DNA of 64,000 nt from Lunularia cruciata (GCA_948567375.1 OX419759.1:4906544-4970543); one strand, 5' to 3'; positions 1 to 12,744 are shown, counted from the first letter of the stretch. Made by a program: numbers and translations. The notes: generated by a model not told the origin, from the letters alone.

Positions 1-646
1 CTCTTTTTTCCTAGCCCACATTCTCATCTCCAAATTTCTCACAAAATGTATTTATCTCTCCGTAGTACTCACAAATTGGCAATTTCCGTGATTAAATTCC
101 GAGTATACCCAAAATGTACAAGTTTTGGTCACCAAAATCATGAATTGACTTCCCCCTGCTTGTTCACTGTATTATTGAAACCCCTTGTAAAGTTTTGGCT
201 GAATTTTAGAAATGACAATTTTGAAGGCCTACCCCTTCTCCCTCCTGCCGCAGGAGGTGCAACTGACCTGGCCCTTGGAGCCAGTGTCAAACTTGTTCAG
301 AAATCAACATTTTAAAAACTCATAATTTCTCAAAAATTACAGGAAAAATATCTGTGTTATTACTTTTTTTCATTCTAAGTCGGGTAAAAGGTATAAAATC
401 CCTTTATGTGCTGCATTTCTGGTTAAATTTCAGTTAAATATCTAGTAAAATTTCTCTCGACTTTTATTTTGAATTCAATGTCAGGAATATTTCCAAAAAG
501 GTTTACATTTTTAGATAAATGATTTTGGGAGCTTTCCTCACCCTACGAAATAGAGAAATGGGTATATGTATGTCGAATAAGTAGAATAAAATCCTATTAA
601 AAATATGAGATAGCGCTTAAAAATTAGATTTCCAAACTAAAAATGT
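1..646. other. AT-rich sequence without recognised genes
   Basis: Short reading frames only, with no protein similarity I can recognise. A slightly more GC-rich patch lies near 230-300. Nothing here supports a gene. Confidence 0.5.
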
Positions 647-1734
647 ATATTATGATTTTAGAAATATTGATGTGAATTTTTAAGATCAAATAGTTCTCAC
701 AGGTTGTGATACTGGGGTATTTCTATGTTGGAAATTGTCAAGGTACTTGTAAATTCATTAAAAAAATACTTTCAGGGAATATTTTTTTAATTTAAAAAAT
801 TATTGAGATGTCTAAATTCATGATAAACCTTAGTACAAAATTTCAAGCAAATCTGACTTCTAGAACTCAAGATCCTCGTTTTAGAGTAAGTTACAAATCT
901 CAAAGTACTACAAGAATGTCTACAGCTAACGATAGTAGAGTATATCTTTCTTAACTTCCATAAATACAAAACGACAACTTAGTGAGAAAATAATAGTTGG
1001 ACATACATCAAATTATATTTCTACATATAACATGAAGGTTTGGTACATGGGTCACAATGTTGAATCATCTGATTTTTTAATTAGGATTTTAGTGCATGGG
1101 GATAGCATTTAATTGATTATGTGAATAACATTTTGAGTTTAAAGCTTAGCAACAAGGCCTTAAATAATATTTTGGAAGGTATAATAATATATATTATGAT
1201 TTTAGGAATATTTCTGTGAATTTTCAAGATCAAATAGTTCTCATAAGTTGTGTGATACTGGGGTATTTCTATGTTGGAAATTTTCAAAGTACTTGTAAAT
1301 TCCTTAGAAAATACTTTTAAGGAATCTTTTTTTAATTTAAAAATTCTTGAGATGTCTAAATTCATGATAAACCTTAGTACAAAATTTCAAGCAAATCCAA
1401 CTTCTAGAACTCAAGATGCTCTTTTTGGAGTAAGTTACAAATCTTAAAGTACTACAAGAATGTCTAAAGGTAACAATAGTAGAGTATATCTTTCTCAACT
1501 TCCATAAATACAAAATGACAACTTAGTGAGAAAATAATAGTTGGACATACATCAAATTATATTTCTACGTGTAACATGAAGTTTTGGTACATGGGTCACA
1601 ATGTTGGATCATCTGATTTTTTGATTAGGATATTATTGCATGGGAATAGCATTTAATTGACTATATGCATATTATTTTGTGTTTTAAGCTTAGCAACAAG
1701 GCCTTATATAATATTTTATGAGGTAGACTACTAT
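647..1734. repeat. Tandem duplication, two copies of a 544-bp unit
   Basis: Two adjacent copies lie at 647-1190 and 1191-1734. Matching landmarks are all offset by exactly 544 bases, for example atattatgatttta at 647 and 1191, and aagcttagcaacaaggcc at 1142 and 1686. Divergence is modest and mostly point changes. No coding capacity is recognised. Confidence 0.9.
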
Positions 1735-3068
1735 CTGTAGGACGAATCTATTTTCAGACCGTGTAAAATGAATGAAGACTTATGTAGGAGGTTGATTTGG
1801 ACTTTGAAATCTTATTTGAGTCTTTAATATTCATTTAATTAATGAAATAATGCATATTAGGGTGGTTAGTACCATACATTACATCAATAAATAAAAATGA
1901 GTAGTAATAGATATAGATAGTGTATATGATAGAGGAATCATTTCCTCTACATTGAATGGAGAAGTAGCATGGTTTTTTGTAAATGCATATTTCCTAAAAT
2001 CTAATAATTATGTTTGACATATCACAGGCACTTTATTACGTATATATAAAAATTAATTAATTAATTAAAACTAAAAAATTTATTATTTATAAAATGGATA
2101 TATTTTTATTCATTAAGTAAATCATACAACAATTACTATGCTCAAGCGGGATAAAAGCTGCACCAATAACTGCATGTAACAATACAAGTGTAATAAATAA
2201 TAATAGTACTTGTACAAAGCATATTTTGATGTTGTAAAAAAAAAAAAAAGAGTAAATATTTGAGGTTGCCAGGTCCTCCTTTAGTTCTTCTTAAGTGCAC
2301 TTGATGGTGCATGGGGTTCCCATCCCAAGGCAAAAAATTGGACATGTTCAAGGAACAATATTTTATTGGATTTAAAGCTTACAATACTTGAGTATGATAT
2401 AGGGGAGTTCACTCCTTAAGTTTGGGGTTATTTGGGTGGGCAGATGTCGAGGAATTGGCAATAAACCAAAATAGGCCGGACTTCTTTCAAAAGTTCATAT
2501 CACGTAAATAGACATCTTAAGTGATGGGCCAACATATTTGGATTTTGGGAGCAAGAATCCAAAGTCCAAATTAAAAGATCACTCACCAATTTTATTTTGT
2601 AAATCATATTGTTGGAAATAGGGTGCCTTGTGTAAAAATTAAATGAATTAAAAGAATATTTAAATGTATGAAATTAATAAAAAGAAAAGGTAGAACAAAA
2701 AATGACTATTGCTTTAGTTTTTGGATAATTGTCCATGCCTAGGAGGAGGCTGATTTTTAGGGGTGAGAGTGGACCCAAGAAATTAAATTTGAATGAAGTT
2801 GCAATAAAGTAGACCCAGAAACAATTGCCAGGCAAAAAGTGAAAATAGTAAAAGCTAAAGGGAAAATTACCCGAAGGAGTCAAACATTAGACCTATGGCT
2901 AATTGACTAAGTGAAGTTTAGAAGGGAAGTGCGTAGGGTGTATTGAACAAAAGGTTTAACTTTGACCATAGTGTGAGAAAATAGAAAATATTTTAGCTTG
3001 AGTAAACAAGGATAGTGTAGTATTTATTTTTCTAGAGAAAGAATAATTATCTCATGAGTTAGAAGAGC
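1735..3068. other. AT-rich intergenic sequence
   Basis: Low-complexity AT-rich DNA with a TTAA-rich run near 2050-2070 and an A-run near 2236. No gene, LTR or RNA feature is recognised. Confidence 0.45.
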
Positions 3069-3070
3069 CA

Positions 3071-3208
3071 AGGGAGAAAAGAATGGTAAGTAGAGGTATT
3101 TTGGGAGAAATGAAATTAAGATGAAAATATTAGAAAATAAGGGAGAAAAGAATGGTAAGTAGAGGCATTTTGGGAGAAATGAAATCAAGATAAAAATAAA
3201 AATAAAAA
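3071..3208. repeat. Tandem repeat, two 69-bp copies
   Basis: The segment starting agggagaaaagaatgg at 3071 recurs at 3140 with the same downstream sequence, including gagaaatgaaat. Only two copies are present. Confidence 0.8.
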
Positions 3209-3431
3209 AGGGTTGGAATAATAAACAAAATATTAATTGTATTTAGGAAATTTATATAATTCCTCACACTTTTGCTCTAAATTATAAGAAGTAGAGGCAT
3301 AGGGGGGGAGAAATAAAGGAAGAAGCCAAAGGGATAGAAGAAATTCTACAAAAAATAATAATTTTCAAAAAGAAATGAAAACTAGCAATAAACCTGGACT
3401 TTAGCTTCGTATTCCTAGCAAGGATACCCTT

Positions 3432-4060
3432 ATGCCTACTAGGAGCACTCGCACAAGCATTTCAATACCATCAACAACAAAGACTCCAAGGAAAAAGATG
3501 AGGATGGAGAACTTATTGATCTCAAAGCAACAATGGAACTATAATTTCTTGGAGGATGTTGGTAGTCACAAGGCTAACATCATAGTAGGTAAACTGATCA
3601 CTTTGAATCCTACTTTGAGAAAGGAGTTTAGAGGTGGTTTTAGTTCTACAATGAGCAAGAGGAAGAAGAAAACATTAGCTCTAGTATCAATGGATGGTAA
3701 ACCAACACCATGGGAGGCTTGTGAATATGCCTCCAATGTTGATGTGAGAGTGAATGGTCACAACATCAAGGATGAACTTGTTAATGGAAGATCTATAGTG
3801 AATGCCATATCAAAGAGGTTGATAAACAATTTGGATATGATATCTTCTAGACCTTCAACATTTGTAGCAAGCATTGCATGCAAGCAGCAAGTTCAAATTG
3901 TAGGGGTGATGGATAAGGTGGTAGTTTCAATTGTGAGAATTTAAAATCTCATGACTTTCTAAGTTTTGAAAGATTCAAGTTATGATTTACTTCTTGTGAG
4001 ACCATGGTTGAACAACTTATCAATGGCACAATGTGTACTTGAAGATTGGGCCACTAAACC
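3432..4060 (+). pseudogene. Ty3/gypsy aspartic protease region, broken
   Basis: The frame 3432-3944 ends in a segment that resembles the retropepsin region upstream of plant Ty3/gypsy RT. It has a short VNGHNIKDELVNG-like stretch followed by a serine-rich helix. In the next frame, after 3945, it continues into a DLLLVRPWL motif, the usual end of this domain. The catalytic triplet expected as D-S/T-G reads N-G-R here, so the active-site Asp is lost. A frameshift and stop lie near 3944. This is the 5' side of gypsy copy A, and it precedes the part shared with copy B. The assignment rests on motif order and family knowledge. Non-function is clear from the lesions. Confidence 0.6.
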
Positions 4061-4562
4061 ATTGAGTTACAATCCATGTCACTAACACCACCAACACTTC
4101 ATATATAAATACACCATATTTTGATATTGGGAATTAAATTAAGAAGGAGCTCAAGGTGTAGACACAAGCATGAAGGATGGGGCTTCTACAAAGGAGGGAT
4201 AAATTTGAATCTGATTCAAATGTATATCCTTTGTAGGTTATGGATTTTGCACCTCAGTAAAAGGTTTTGAAGATAAATCACCATTGACACTTGAGGAGAC
4301 AAAGAGAAGGTTATCAATTCTCAAGTATGGTCCAAATATTACCAAGGAGTAGAAGGTAAAATTTGAGGAGATTTTTTGCAAGTTCATCCATGTGTTACTT
4401 TCAGCTACAAGGATCTAAAAGAAGTCACCTTGGAGGAGCACAAGATAGAGGTGGACTCACATGCAAGACCAATCTGCCAAAGCAATGTTGCATTAGCCTA
4501 CCATTATTTTTGGTTGTGAGGAGGAAATTGATAAGCTCAAGGAGGAAAAATTTATCTTTGAG

Positions 4563-5345
4563 ATGATGAATTTAGAAAAGGTGTTTCCAATTGTAATTGT
4601 GAAGAAAAAGAATGGCAAGCTTTGGGTATGTATAGATTACAAGAAGCCTAATATTGTTACAACAAAGGACTATTACCCACTGCCATTCATTGATGAGATC
4701 CTGGAGGAGGTTGCAGGTCATGAGAGGTATGGTTTTAGAGATGGTTATAGTAGGTTTACCTAAATAGTATTACAATAGAGCATCAACAACTCACCACATT
4801 CACCACACAATGCTCCAAGAGGGAAAAACATGTTTTTGATGGAGGAGTGATACTTGTCTGCTTAGCGCATTAAGCTACTATCAAGCATCCATCACCAATA
4901 GCAAGTACTATAGACCTCACACCTTGGAGGACTTATGCTTTCAAGGACATGATTTTGAGCTTTGCAATGATCTAGCCACATTCCAATGGTTCATAAACAA
5001 GGTGTTTGAATCTTTCATTGGGAAATTTGTGAGAGATTTCATTGATGATTTTCTTGTTTATGGGAGCAAGGAACAACACTTTGCGCACTTGATCAAGGTT
5101 TTTCAATGCTTTGATGACCCAAATATATCACCTAACGCAAAGAAGTGTATTTTGGTTGTAAATAAGGACTAATTTTGGAGCACCATCTCCAAGGATAGAA
5201 TAGCAGTTGATCCTATAAAGGTGAGGAGAATATTAGACCTTCCATTCCCTTCAAGCTTGATAAATTTAAGCCAATTCTTGGGGATAGTTGGGTACTATAG
5301 AAGGTTCATCTTGTCACTGATTTCTGCTTATGGCTTATGCATTTA
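4563..5345 (+). pseudogene. Ty3/gypsy reverse transcriptase, copy A
   Basis: Frames 4563-4763 and 4924-5172 carry the RT core: VCIDYKKPN, then PLPFIDEILEEVAGHERY with YSRFT, then the primer-grip side and the catalytic FIDDFLVYG (the YxDD box). The RT continues in another frame to IAVDPIKVRRILDLP and FLGIVGYYRRFI near 5280-5320. The catalytic pair DD survives, but the region is split by several frameshifts and stops (near 4763, 4920 and 5172). Once it would have copied element RNA in a cytoplasmic particle. Now it is a fossil. Confidence 0.85.
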
Positions 5346-5399
5346 ACATCTACATGAAAATGGGTGTAGAATACATGCTGATTTTGTGAGGACAAGGAG

Positions 5400-5930
5400 G
5401 CTCGTAGTACTCTTCAGGAGCTCAAGCAATTCCTTGTTGTAACTCCAATTCTTGCTAAACTTGATTGGAGTAAGCCTTTCATCCTCTACAATAATGCTTT
5501 TAATTTAGGTATAGGATGCACTCTTAATCAATTAGACCAAGATGAACATGATCATCTAATAGCTTATGCTAATAGACAAATGGTTTAATTAGAAAAAGAC
5601 TGCTTTTTCACAAAGACAAAAGGGTTGGCAGTGATCTTTGGTCTCCAAAATTTTGGACACTACTAGATTGGAGTGAAATCCACTGTTTTCATGGATCACA
5701 AGGCTTTGAAATAAATCTTCAACAAGCCTAATGTGGAAGGGAGAATAGCAAGGTGGATCATACTCTTGTCTGAGTATGACTACACCGTTGAAAATAGGCC
5801 AAGGAAGGGGCATGAAAATGCTGATTTGTTATCGAGGGCCTATGATCATGACTCAAATGAGCAAATGGATGATTCCTTCCTAGATGAGGAGCTCATGATA
5901 ATCTCAATCACTCAAAAGTTTCCAATGTAG
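5400..5930 (+). pseudogene. Ty3/gypsy RNase H, copy A
   Basis: Recognisable pieces are PILAKLDWSKPFILYNNAF, a DHKAL box near 5695 and RWIILLSEYDYTVENRP followed by HENADLLSRA (5733-5930), the usual end of the gypsy RNase H and connection to integrase. Stops interrupt all frames. Copy B retains this domain better (50781-51248), and the reading follows that comparison. Confidence 0.8.
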
Positions 5931-5979
5931 TACAAGGAGATTATGGACTTGTTACAAGAGGTAACTATCTAGAAGAGAT

Positions 5980-7190
5980 GCATGTTAGGGAGAAGAAGGC
6001 CCTTGTAGCAATATCTAGATCTTACACGACGGTGAAGAATATTATTTTTCACCAAGGAGCAGATGGTCTGCTTTGAAGATCAATGGGTAAGGAAAGGGTA
6101 GATCCTACTCATAAAGAGCTTCATGAAAGTTTAGTGTGTGGAAGATACTTTGCAAGATAGGTAGTTGCTTTCAAGATTCTAGATGCATATTACCATTGGA
6201 GAGATATTTTTAAGGATTGTCTTGATTATTGCAAAACTTGTCATGTTTGTAAAACTTTTGCCAGAAAGTCTACTTCCACTCCTCCTCCTATACCAATTCC
6301 ATTACTAAGACCCTTTGAGAAGTGGTGAATTGACTTTGTAGGCCCTCTTAATAGAATCCCAAAAGTCAATCAGTACATTGTGGTAATACCGTATTAGTTT
6401 ACCAAGTGGGTTGAGGCTAGACCACTAAGAGAAAAGAAGGAAGATGAAGTTGGTAGATTCCTTTATGAATACATAAGCATTAGGTTTGGATGTCAACTGG
6501 AATTGGTTCTCAATTGAGGAGGAGAATTTACAAGAAGAATCACTAGAGCCATGTTATCACACATAGAGTAATTACATCCTATAAGCCAAATTCCAATGGC
6601 TTGGCAAAGAGAACCAATTAGGCCTTGTGCATGATGCTGGCTAATGATGCAAAAATGAAGGGGGCTAAAATTCATTGGGACAAGACAATTCATGCAATTT
6701 TGTGGGAGTATAGAATAACCATGAAGACTTCCACTAGATATTCTCCATTTCATTTGGTATATGGTATTGAGTATAGGGTGTAACTTACCTATTCACTTGG
6801 ATCTTTCTACCTTCCAAAGCATTCATAGGAATTTGAAGAAAGCACAAGGAACTGATGCAAAGAAGTCAAGGAAGGATCAACTCATGGAATCAAAAGAGGC
6901 AAGAGCAATTGCTATGGTTTGAGTGGAGTGATGCCAAAGGAAAAAAAGGAGAACTATGAGAAGAGGCAAGGAAAGAATAAGGTTGAGCTTTTCAAAAAAG
7001 GTGATTATGTTATGTTTTTTGATTCCTTTCAACTCAAGCAAGTGCAAAAGAAGTTTTTACTTAAATACTTTGGACCTTTCATAGTTGAAAAGGTGTATGG
7101 AAATTATACCTATAATCTCAAGGAGTTGGGAGGAAGACACTTTTATAAAATTAACCATGATAAATTGAAGATGTATCATAGAAGGTAGAG
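5980..7190 (+). pseudogene. Ty3/gypsy integrase, copy A
   Basis: The zinc-binding HHCC part is seen as HKELH near 6110 and CKTCHVC near 6235. The catalytic core begins with IDFVGPL near 6330 and continues through VEARPL. The C-terminal frame 6919-7188 holds the GPY/F-type module (LKYFGPFIVEKVYGNYTYNLKEL), usual at the end of Ty3/gypsy integrases. Several stops lie in the core. No chromodomain is seen after the module, which argues against a chromovirus. Confidence 0.82.
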
Positions 7191-7220
7191 AGACCTTCAC
7201 TTTGAGGACAAAATGAAATC

Positions 7221-8740
7221 TTAGTTGGGGGGTAAATATAACACATATTTGTGCATGTGTGTGTTATTGTGATATTTATTTTGGTATTATAATTACCTGA
7301 GATATATTATTTATATAAAGAAAAATGATGGTTTTACATTATTCATAATTAGTTAAAGTTAGTCATAATTAAGATAGAAGGAAACTTATTTTAGAGGAAA
7401 GTAAAAAAGATAAGCACCACTATTTTGGATTCTAGTATACTGACTTGGTATTATTCTAAGGTGTTTGGCTTTAAAGAAAAAATTCAAAACTCTTGGACCC
7501 ACAATTCTTTTTGTTTTGGATTTTTCTAAAGTCCAAAAATAGCCTATGTGAAGGAATCCTTGACTTAGTAGTTAAGATAAGACCACATGTCTACAAAATA
7601 TTCCCATGAGTATGGATATCTTTTAGCTTTTTTATTTTATTTGGCTTTTAGCCTAGTAACTTGAGTTACTCTAGTAATTGGTAGCTTTGGTGCGTAACTA
7701 TTTCACAAATATATAGACTAGGGATGAGAAGATACTTATCATCCTTTCATTGGCAAATATCTCTCTCTCATTGAGTTCTCTAATGAACAATATCTTGAGT
7801 CTTGGAGTGTTAGCCTTGGAGGAGTATGATGAGTTGTGATTCTTTACCTTCTTAGTCCATGGTACACTATCACAAGTTAATCTTGAGTGAGAGATAGGCT
7901 GGCTCACAAGACAAACTTCACAATTATTGGAAACTATTTCTACCATGAAACATGGAAAACTCAAATTCCAGTTCTTGGCCAAACATATGATCCAAATTCT
8001 ACTCAAGAATTTGATCCTTATCATTACATCTAATCTTTAAATCAAAGGATTCCTCACTAGGAGTGAAGTACTCTTCCTACCGCCCTTCATTGGCATGGTG
8101 CGCTCATGTGCGGTTGTTAGAAAAATATTTCCTCTCCTAGATGCACAATTTTAACTCCCTCAAGTCTTTGGAAAATTAAACTCTTGTTCAGCCTTGTGAT
8201 TTGGATTCCTTTTGGACAATTATTGAGAGAACTTGGATATCTTCTTGGCATTTCAGAAATTCCTTGACAAGTCTTTATCTTATAGTATTACAATGTGTGG
8301 TGATTCTGCAATCTCTCTTCACTTGATACTCATGTCTTTTGCATGCATTCCTCTTGTCACTCTTGATTTTATCCTGCTCACAAATTAGAAATTTTCTTGG
8401 TTGTACATTCTTGACTTGTTGGTCCAAAGGAAAGTTGTTACAGATTCTTTGCATCAAGTTGATCATGCCAAGTTGAAGTTTCCTTACTTTAGGTATAGCA
8501 CTTGCCAAGTCCAATTTGAGTTCTCCCTCCCCTGATGCAAAGTAATCCTCTTTGGGCCCAACCCAAAGAAGGTTACATTGTGTCATCAATTCTTCTCCTT
8601 TCTTCACCTTTTGGGTCCAATTTAACTTCAACTATACACTCCTTCCTTAAAATTTTTCAAAAGCAAAAAATATGGGTACCATAGACTATAAGGCTAATGT
8701 CTTCTCTAATCTCATTACATCAAGCAAAGGAAGAATAAGA
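7221..8740 (+). mobile_element. Polypurine tract and LTR-like segment, copy A
   Basis: Just after the integrase stop a purine run (gttggggggtaaa, 7224-7236) is followed by tataacacatat. Copy B has aggagtaaa then TGTAACACC, the usual polypurine tract to LTR junction, so the LTR should begin near 7237. A TATA-like run lies near 7710 (tatatagac). The far end of the LTR is not defined: no CA end or primer site was found, and the limit near 8740 is a guess. Minus-strand frames here (7698-8024, 8275-8631) look like shadows, not genes. Confidence 0.5.
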
Positions 8741-10230
8741 AACAACAACAGCAAAGCTTATTGAGTTGAGTTCCTAAATAGGAGCTAACTTGAGATAATC
8801 AGATGCTCAAGTAGTGGCATGGTCTTTGCAAGGACTGCTTGCCAAACTCTGTGTGTTTGCAAAGGAACAAGATCATGGCATGCTAAACCAATTCATCTGG
8901 TTGGCAAAGTTGTACAAATCTGCTTGGATGGATACCATTGGAATGTCACGCCAAGGCTATAGTGCAAAGAAGACCTTTGGTGAACTCTTAATTGTGCAGC
9001 ATGATGTCATCCTCTTCATCCTTCTCAAAATATGAACATAATCCACAAAGAGAAAATTAGGGTGTCCATTGATCTAAAGTAGACTGCAATCAATAGAACC
9101 AAACTCAATTGGGATCCAAGTTAGAAGAAATCATCAAGGAGTTTGCAAACTTCAAACTACAAATGGTTAGAGCCAAAGATAAGAGAATTTCCCTTCTTAC
9201 ACTTGGCCTAATATGTGGTGTACTACTTTTCAGAAGTTAAGACCACAAAAAATGCCTCCCTACAACCTATTGCGTGGTTATTATAGGCACCAAACTACAC
9301 CAGGATGACTTGCCCACACCCACCTAACCCTCAACCCCTAGTGAGGTTTATGTCTCACCCACTTTTCCTAAGATGGATGCAACTATTAACTTCTTCAACT
9401 TGGAAAAATTAACATCCAAAGATGTTGCATTGATTGACAATGATAGATGGCTTGAGTTGGAGGTGAATTGTGTGGTGAATTGAGTCACAACATGCTCAAC
9501 CAAATGCTAGGAGAATAACTCATATTTTTTAGATTTTGTCAGGTCTTGTGAAAGCTAAGAAGTATATCTGTCCCAAAAAGATTATATTTGATAAGGAGGA
9601 TGAATTTGAGGTAAGGAGGAAGTCCCTAGAGGAAGACTACACCAAGAGTTCTTTGGATAACTTGGAAGATTCTTTGGAAAAGGATGTAGTAAACTATATG
9701 GAGTACTATGAGATGGACAACTAACTAGAAGGGAGGGATCAACTTGAAACTCATAAGAAAGCCTCTGTACTATTGGGAGTGAGCCCACTAAGTCATGTTG
9801 AGGATATAGTAAAACTTGACAACTGCCAAGATGCGATCATGGGAGAAGGATGATCCTTACAAGTTCTAAATCAATAACCCAAGAAGAATGTCAAGCATTT
9901 ACCACCTTGTTTGAGGAATATCATTATGTCTTCAATCGGAACATTAAAGAAATGCCTAGCATACCTTGGCACAAAGGATTAACTTGGAAGAGAATTGTGA
10001 GAATAGGGGTTTCTAAATCCCTAATTCAAGGAGATGGATTCACAAATCTGCCTCCAATTTTGATTCTCGAGTCCAATTTGCAACACCAAGGCCTTGAGCA
10101 ATTAAGCCATAAACTCATGAGGCACTCAAAGAGATTAAATTTAGAAATGACAATTAGTCGTAATATTTCTTATGGCCATGGCTATATAGGTCAAGCACAA
10201 GACCCCATAAGATGAAATTATTGCAGAATA
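8741..10230 (+). pseudogene. Retroelement coding remnant downstream of LTR, copy A
   Basis: Two frames stand out. 9536-9724 encodes an acidic, lysine-rich piece (KKYICPKKIIF then DEFEVRRKSLEEDY). 9850-10215 opens with SITQEECQAFTTLFEEYHYVF and KEMPSI, which resembles the segment just upstream of gypsy RT in other elements (compare ITKE-KFEEIFRKFIHVF in this element itself). Both are conserved in copy B. An RT is absent. It may be the 5' half of a neighbouring gypsy element joined at the LTR, or a different family. The function is inferred weakly. Confidence 0.4.
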
Positions 10231-10299
10231 AGAACACTTTTATGATGATAAAAGAAGATGCCAAAGTAACTCCTCCTTCCTAGTTCATTGCTCTTTCAT

Positions 10300-11150
10300 T
10301 GAGAAGAGTTTTTTTAGATGGACAAAACAAGTGCTTTGGGGCTTTTTGAAAGCAAAGATTTTATCCTTGAAGAATTTTTATATTTCAAAACTGGAAAATT
10401 TGGTAATAATAAGTGCACAATTAAAATCTTATTCACATATTATTTTCAAGGTAGAGAGGAAATTGTCAAGGGAGGAATAGTTGGCTTCTATGAGGAACAT
10501 AACTGTCAAATTAATGGCATCACACATATGCATTGTAAAGCTGAATTGCCACAAATAGGTTGGACTTCATGATGGAGATATGCACTTTCATTTCCAATGG
10601 GGAGCTTTGGTGTATGATGAGGTGTCAATGGCTATATATTGACTATGAAGAAATTTATGGTAACAAGTCAAAGCCAAAGGGTGAAGCAAGGCTTTTGGTA
10701 AAGATTTTGATGCTATATACACATTCATGGCAATGGGTAAAAGAATTCTTGATGATGATGGTATCTAGGCATTTGGTAGATATCTTGATGCTATAAACAC
10801 ATTCATGGAAATGGATAAAATAATTCTTGATGATGATGGTATCTTTGATATTATTTACAATGTCTCAATTAGAATTGAAGAAGATGTATGTCCAAATGCC
10901 TTCCATGACATCATATGCCAAGATATATAATGATTTCACAATTTTTCATAAATTTTTTAAGATAAATTCATACAACTTGACTTTGATGATTTTAATCAAG
11001 TTCAATTGCTTTGGTAAAATGACCTTGATAGGAATTGTTTTTACAACATCAGAAAGCTTTGGATCTAGAAATTAAAGCTCCTTGGCTGTTTGATCTAGAT
11101 CAGAAGAATTTTTTTATGATTGATGGCGCTTCATCATTTTCTCTTGCAAA
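10300..11150 (+). pseudogene. Unrecognised degraded coding sequence with internal repeat
   Basis: Present only after copy A. One frame reads VGLHDGDMHFHFQWGALVYD near 10560-10620. After a shift, AFGKDFDAIYTFMAMG-KRILDDDGI is repeated as AFGRYLDAINTFMEM-DKIILDDDGI (10694-10849), running on to VCPNAFHDIICQDI before a stop near 10930. An in-frame 78-bp duplication and the protein-like composition suggest a once-coding sequence. Stops and shifts make it non-functional now. I do not recognise the family. Confidence 0.35.
10694..10849. repeat. Tandem repeat, two 78-bp copies
   Basis: tttggtaaagattttgatgc at 10694 recurs as tttggtagatatcttgatgc at 10772. The unit is 78 bases, or 26 codons, and ends with the same gatgatgatggtatc in both copies. 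Confidence 0.85.
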
Positions 11151-12744
11151 ATCAACATTGAGGCTGGGGCACTTGTGATTTTGCACCACTTATGTATAAA
11201 TTTGTTTGCTTGCTATAGTAGCATGACTCAAGATATTTACAAGAGTTTTCTTAAGCAATTCAACCAACTAATATTTGAGATAATGGGTGAGTTTAAAGAA
11301 AATTATTAATAATTAAATATTAAAGCAATCTCTGAGTTTGTTAACTATTCAAGGATGGTCAAGTTTATCAAGTCTATATGAGTGGAGTAGGAGAAGGTTT
11401 GTAATACCTTTATTGGAGAGCACTTCACAGTTGTTCATGTTGGAAGTTATAGAGGATTCTGGTAATTCTTGGATCTAAGAGCAACTAGAGTCTAAATAAA
11501 ACTTGAAGAAATTGAAACTACATCAAATATCAGCACATCTATTTACTATCTTATCTATCTATTATTCAATGGTAAGAATTTGTGGTATTGAATGAGCTCA
11601 AGACTCTTGTTTTGTAGGGTAAACCCTAGAGCAAATATGTCGATCATTTATGGCATGAACAATCAAGTCTCTTGAATGAATAATTCTGTCTAGAATATTC
11701 TAGAATCCAATCCTTTTTCTAGAATATTTCAAGAAAAAAGATACAAAGGTGATGGAATGGCTCATATTTTTCTTTGTGACCATCATTGATTTTCATTTTA
11801 TTCTACTTGCTACTGCAAGACACTCACTTCAAACCTAAAACCATGTCTTGGGATTTGTGTTGTATACAATCAAGTTTTTGATGAATTAGTTTCCAGCAAA
11901 ACATTGGCACCACAGTGGAGGATGTGTTTTTATTCTTTGTAAAATAAATACCTTGTTGAAATAAGGAGAAGCAACTCCAACTAAAACTCTCAAGTGAGAT
12001 TGGACAATGACTTAAGTTTTCCAAGGTAGGTAACTTTGTACATATTCATATGAAGTTGATTGAGCAGATAAGGTGCCCGTGGGAAATCTAATTCTTGTAA
12101 TTAGAGCTTGGGATGAACTATGAAAAGGCTTGATGTCCATAGATAGCAATGCCAACAAACACATATATAGGAAAAGCATGAATGTGTTGTGTCACTCACA
12201 AATATGATTAAACAGATTTGAAATGGAAAAGTTATTGAAAACTCCAACTTGCACAAAGCTCATGAATCTCTTGGAGTGCTAGCATAGTACAATCTAGAAC
12301 TATCAAAGCAGACGATGGGAACCAACCAAGATTTGTCCAAAAGAAGTGCAAATTGATGAGTGGATTTCATCACTCAGTATGTCAAAGTGGTGGTCAGATC
12401 AATTCTCTTGAACATTATGCGAATAGCTCCAAATGTCCATTGTATCAATTGAAGAATAGATTTATACAAGCTACTTTGTTTACAAGAGCTTTATTTACAA
12501 GAGCTTATTGGATGATTAATTAAGTGTATGGTCTCATGTGGTTGTGTGGTTCAACACTACCTTAATTCTCTCAGTCAAATGAAAAACTTGGATCTTCATC
12601 CTCTGTTTGTTGCTAACTCTTTTGCCAATCCGTCAACTATCTATTGCTCTATATATATTTTGAATCTCACAAGACAAAAAAATTTATTGCCAAGATGAAA
12701 CTACAACATGGAATAATGCAATAAGTCACCCAACTGTCCCTCAC
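11151..12744. other. Intergenic sequence without recognised features
   Basis: Reading frames are short and match nothing I recognise. The composition is AT-rich, like the retroelement background, and lies between the coding remnant and the AAP locus. Confidence 0.4.

Larger units (their letters stand above)
4076..10299 (+). mobile_element. Retrotransposon composite, copy A
   Basis: A 6.2-kb block is shared, in the same orientation, with 49598-55833. Order in the block: the pre-RT segment, RT, RNase H, integrase, a polypurine tract with an LTR-like segment, then a further retroelement-like coding remnant. The two copies align throughout with point changes and small indels. They part at about 10299/55833, where copy A turns to a gene-like remnant and copy B to unrelated DNA. 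Many stops and frameshifts show that it cannot be autonomous. The 'protease-RT-RNase H-integrase' order identifies Ty3/gypsy. The RT wording (DYKKPN...PLPFIDEILEEVAGHERY) is of a plant non-chromoviral type, but the lineage is not proven. Confidence 0.8.

Noticed and set aside
7698-8631. Minus-strand frames in the LTR-like segment, with counterparts at 53200-54055 and, inverted, at 32683-32910
   Set aside because: They recur only because the LTR-like DNA is repeated. Frames are of different lengths in each copy, starts are not conserved, and no protein family is recognised. An antisense retrotransposon ORF was considered but is not supported.
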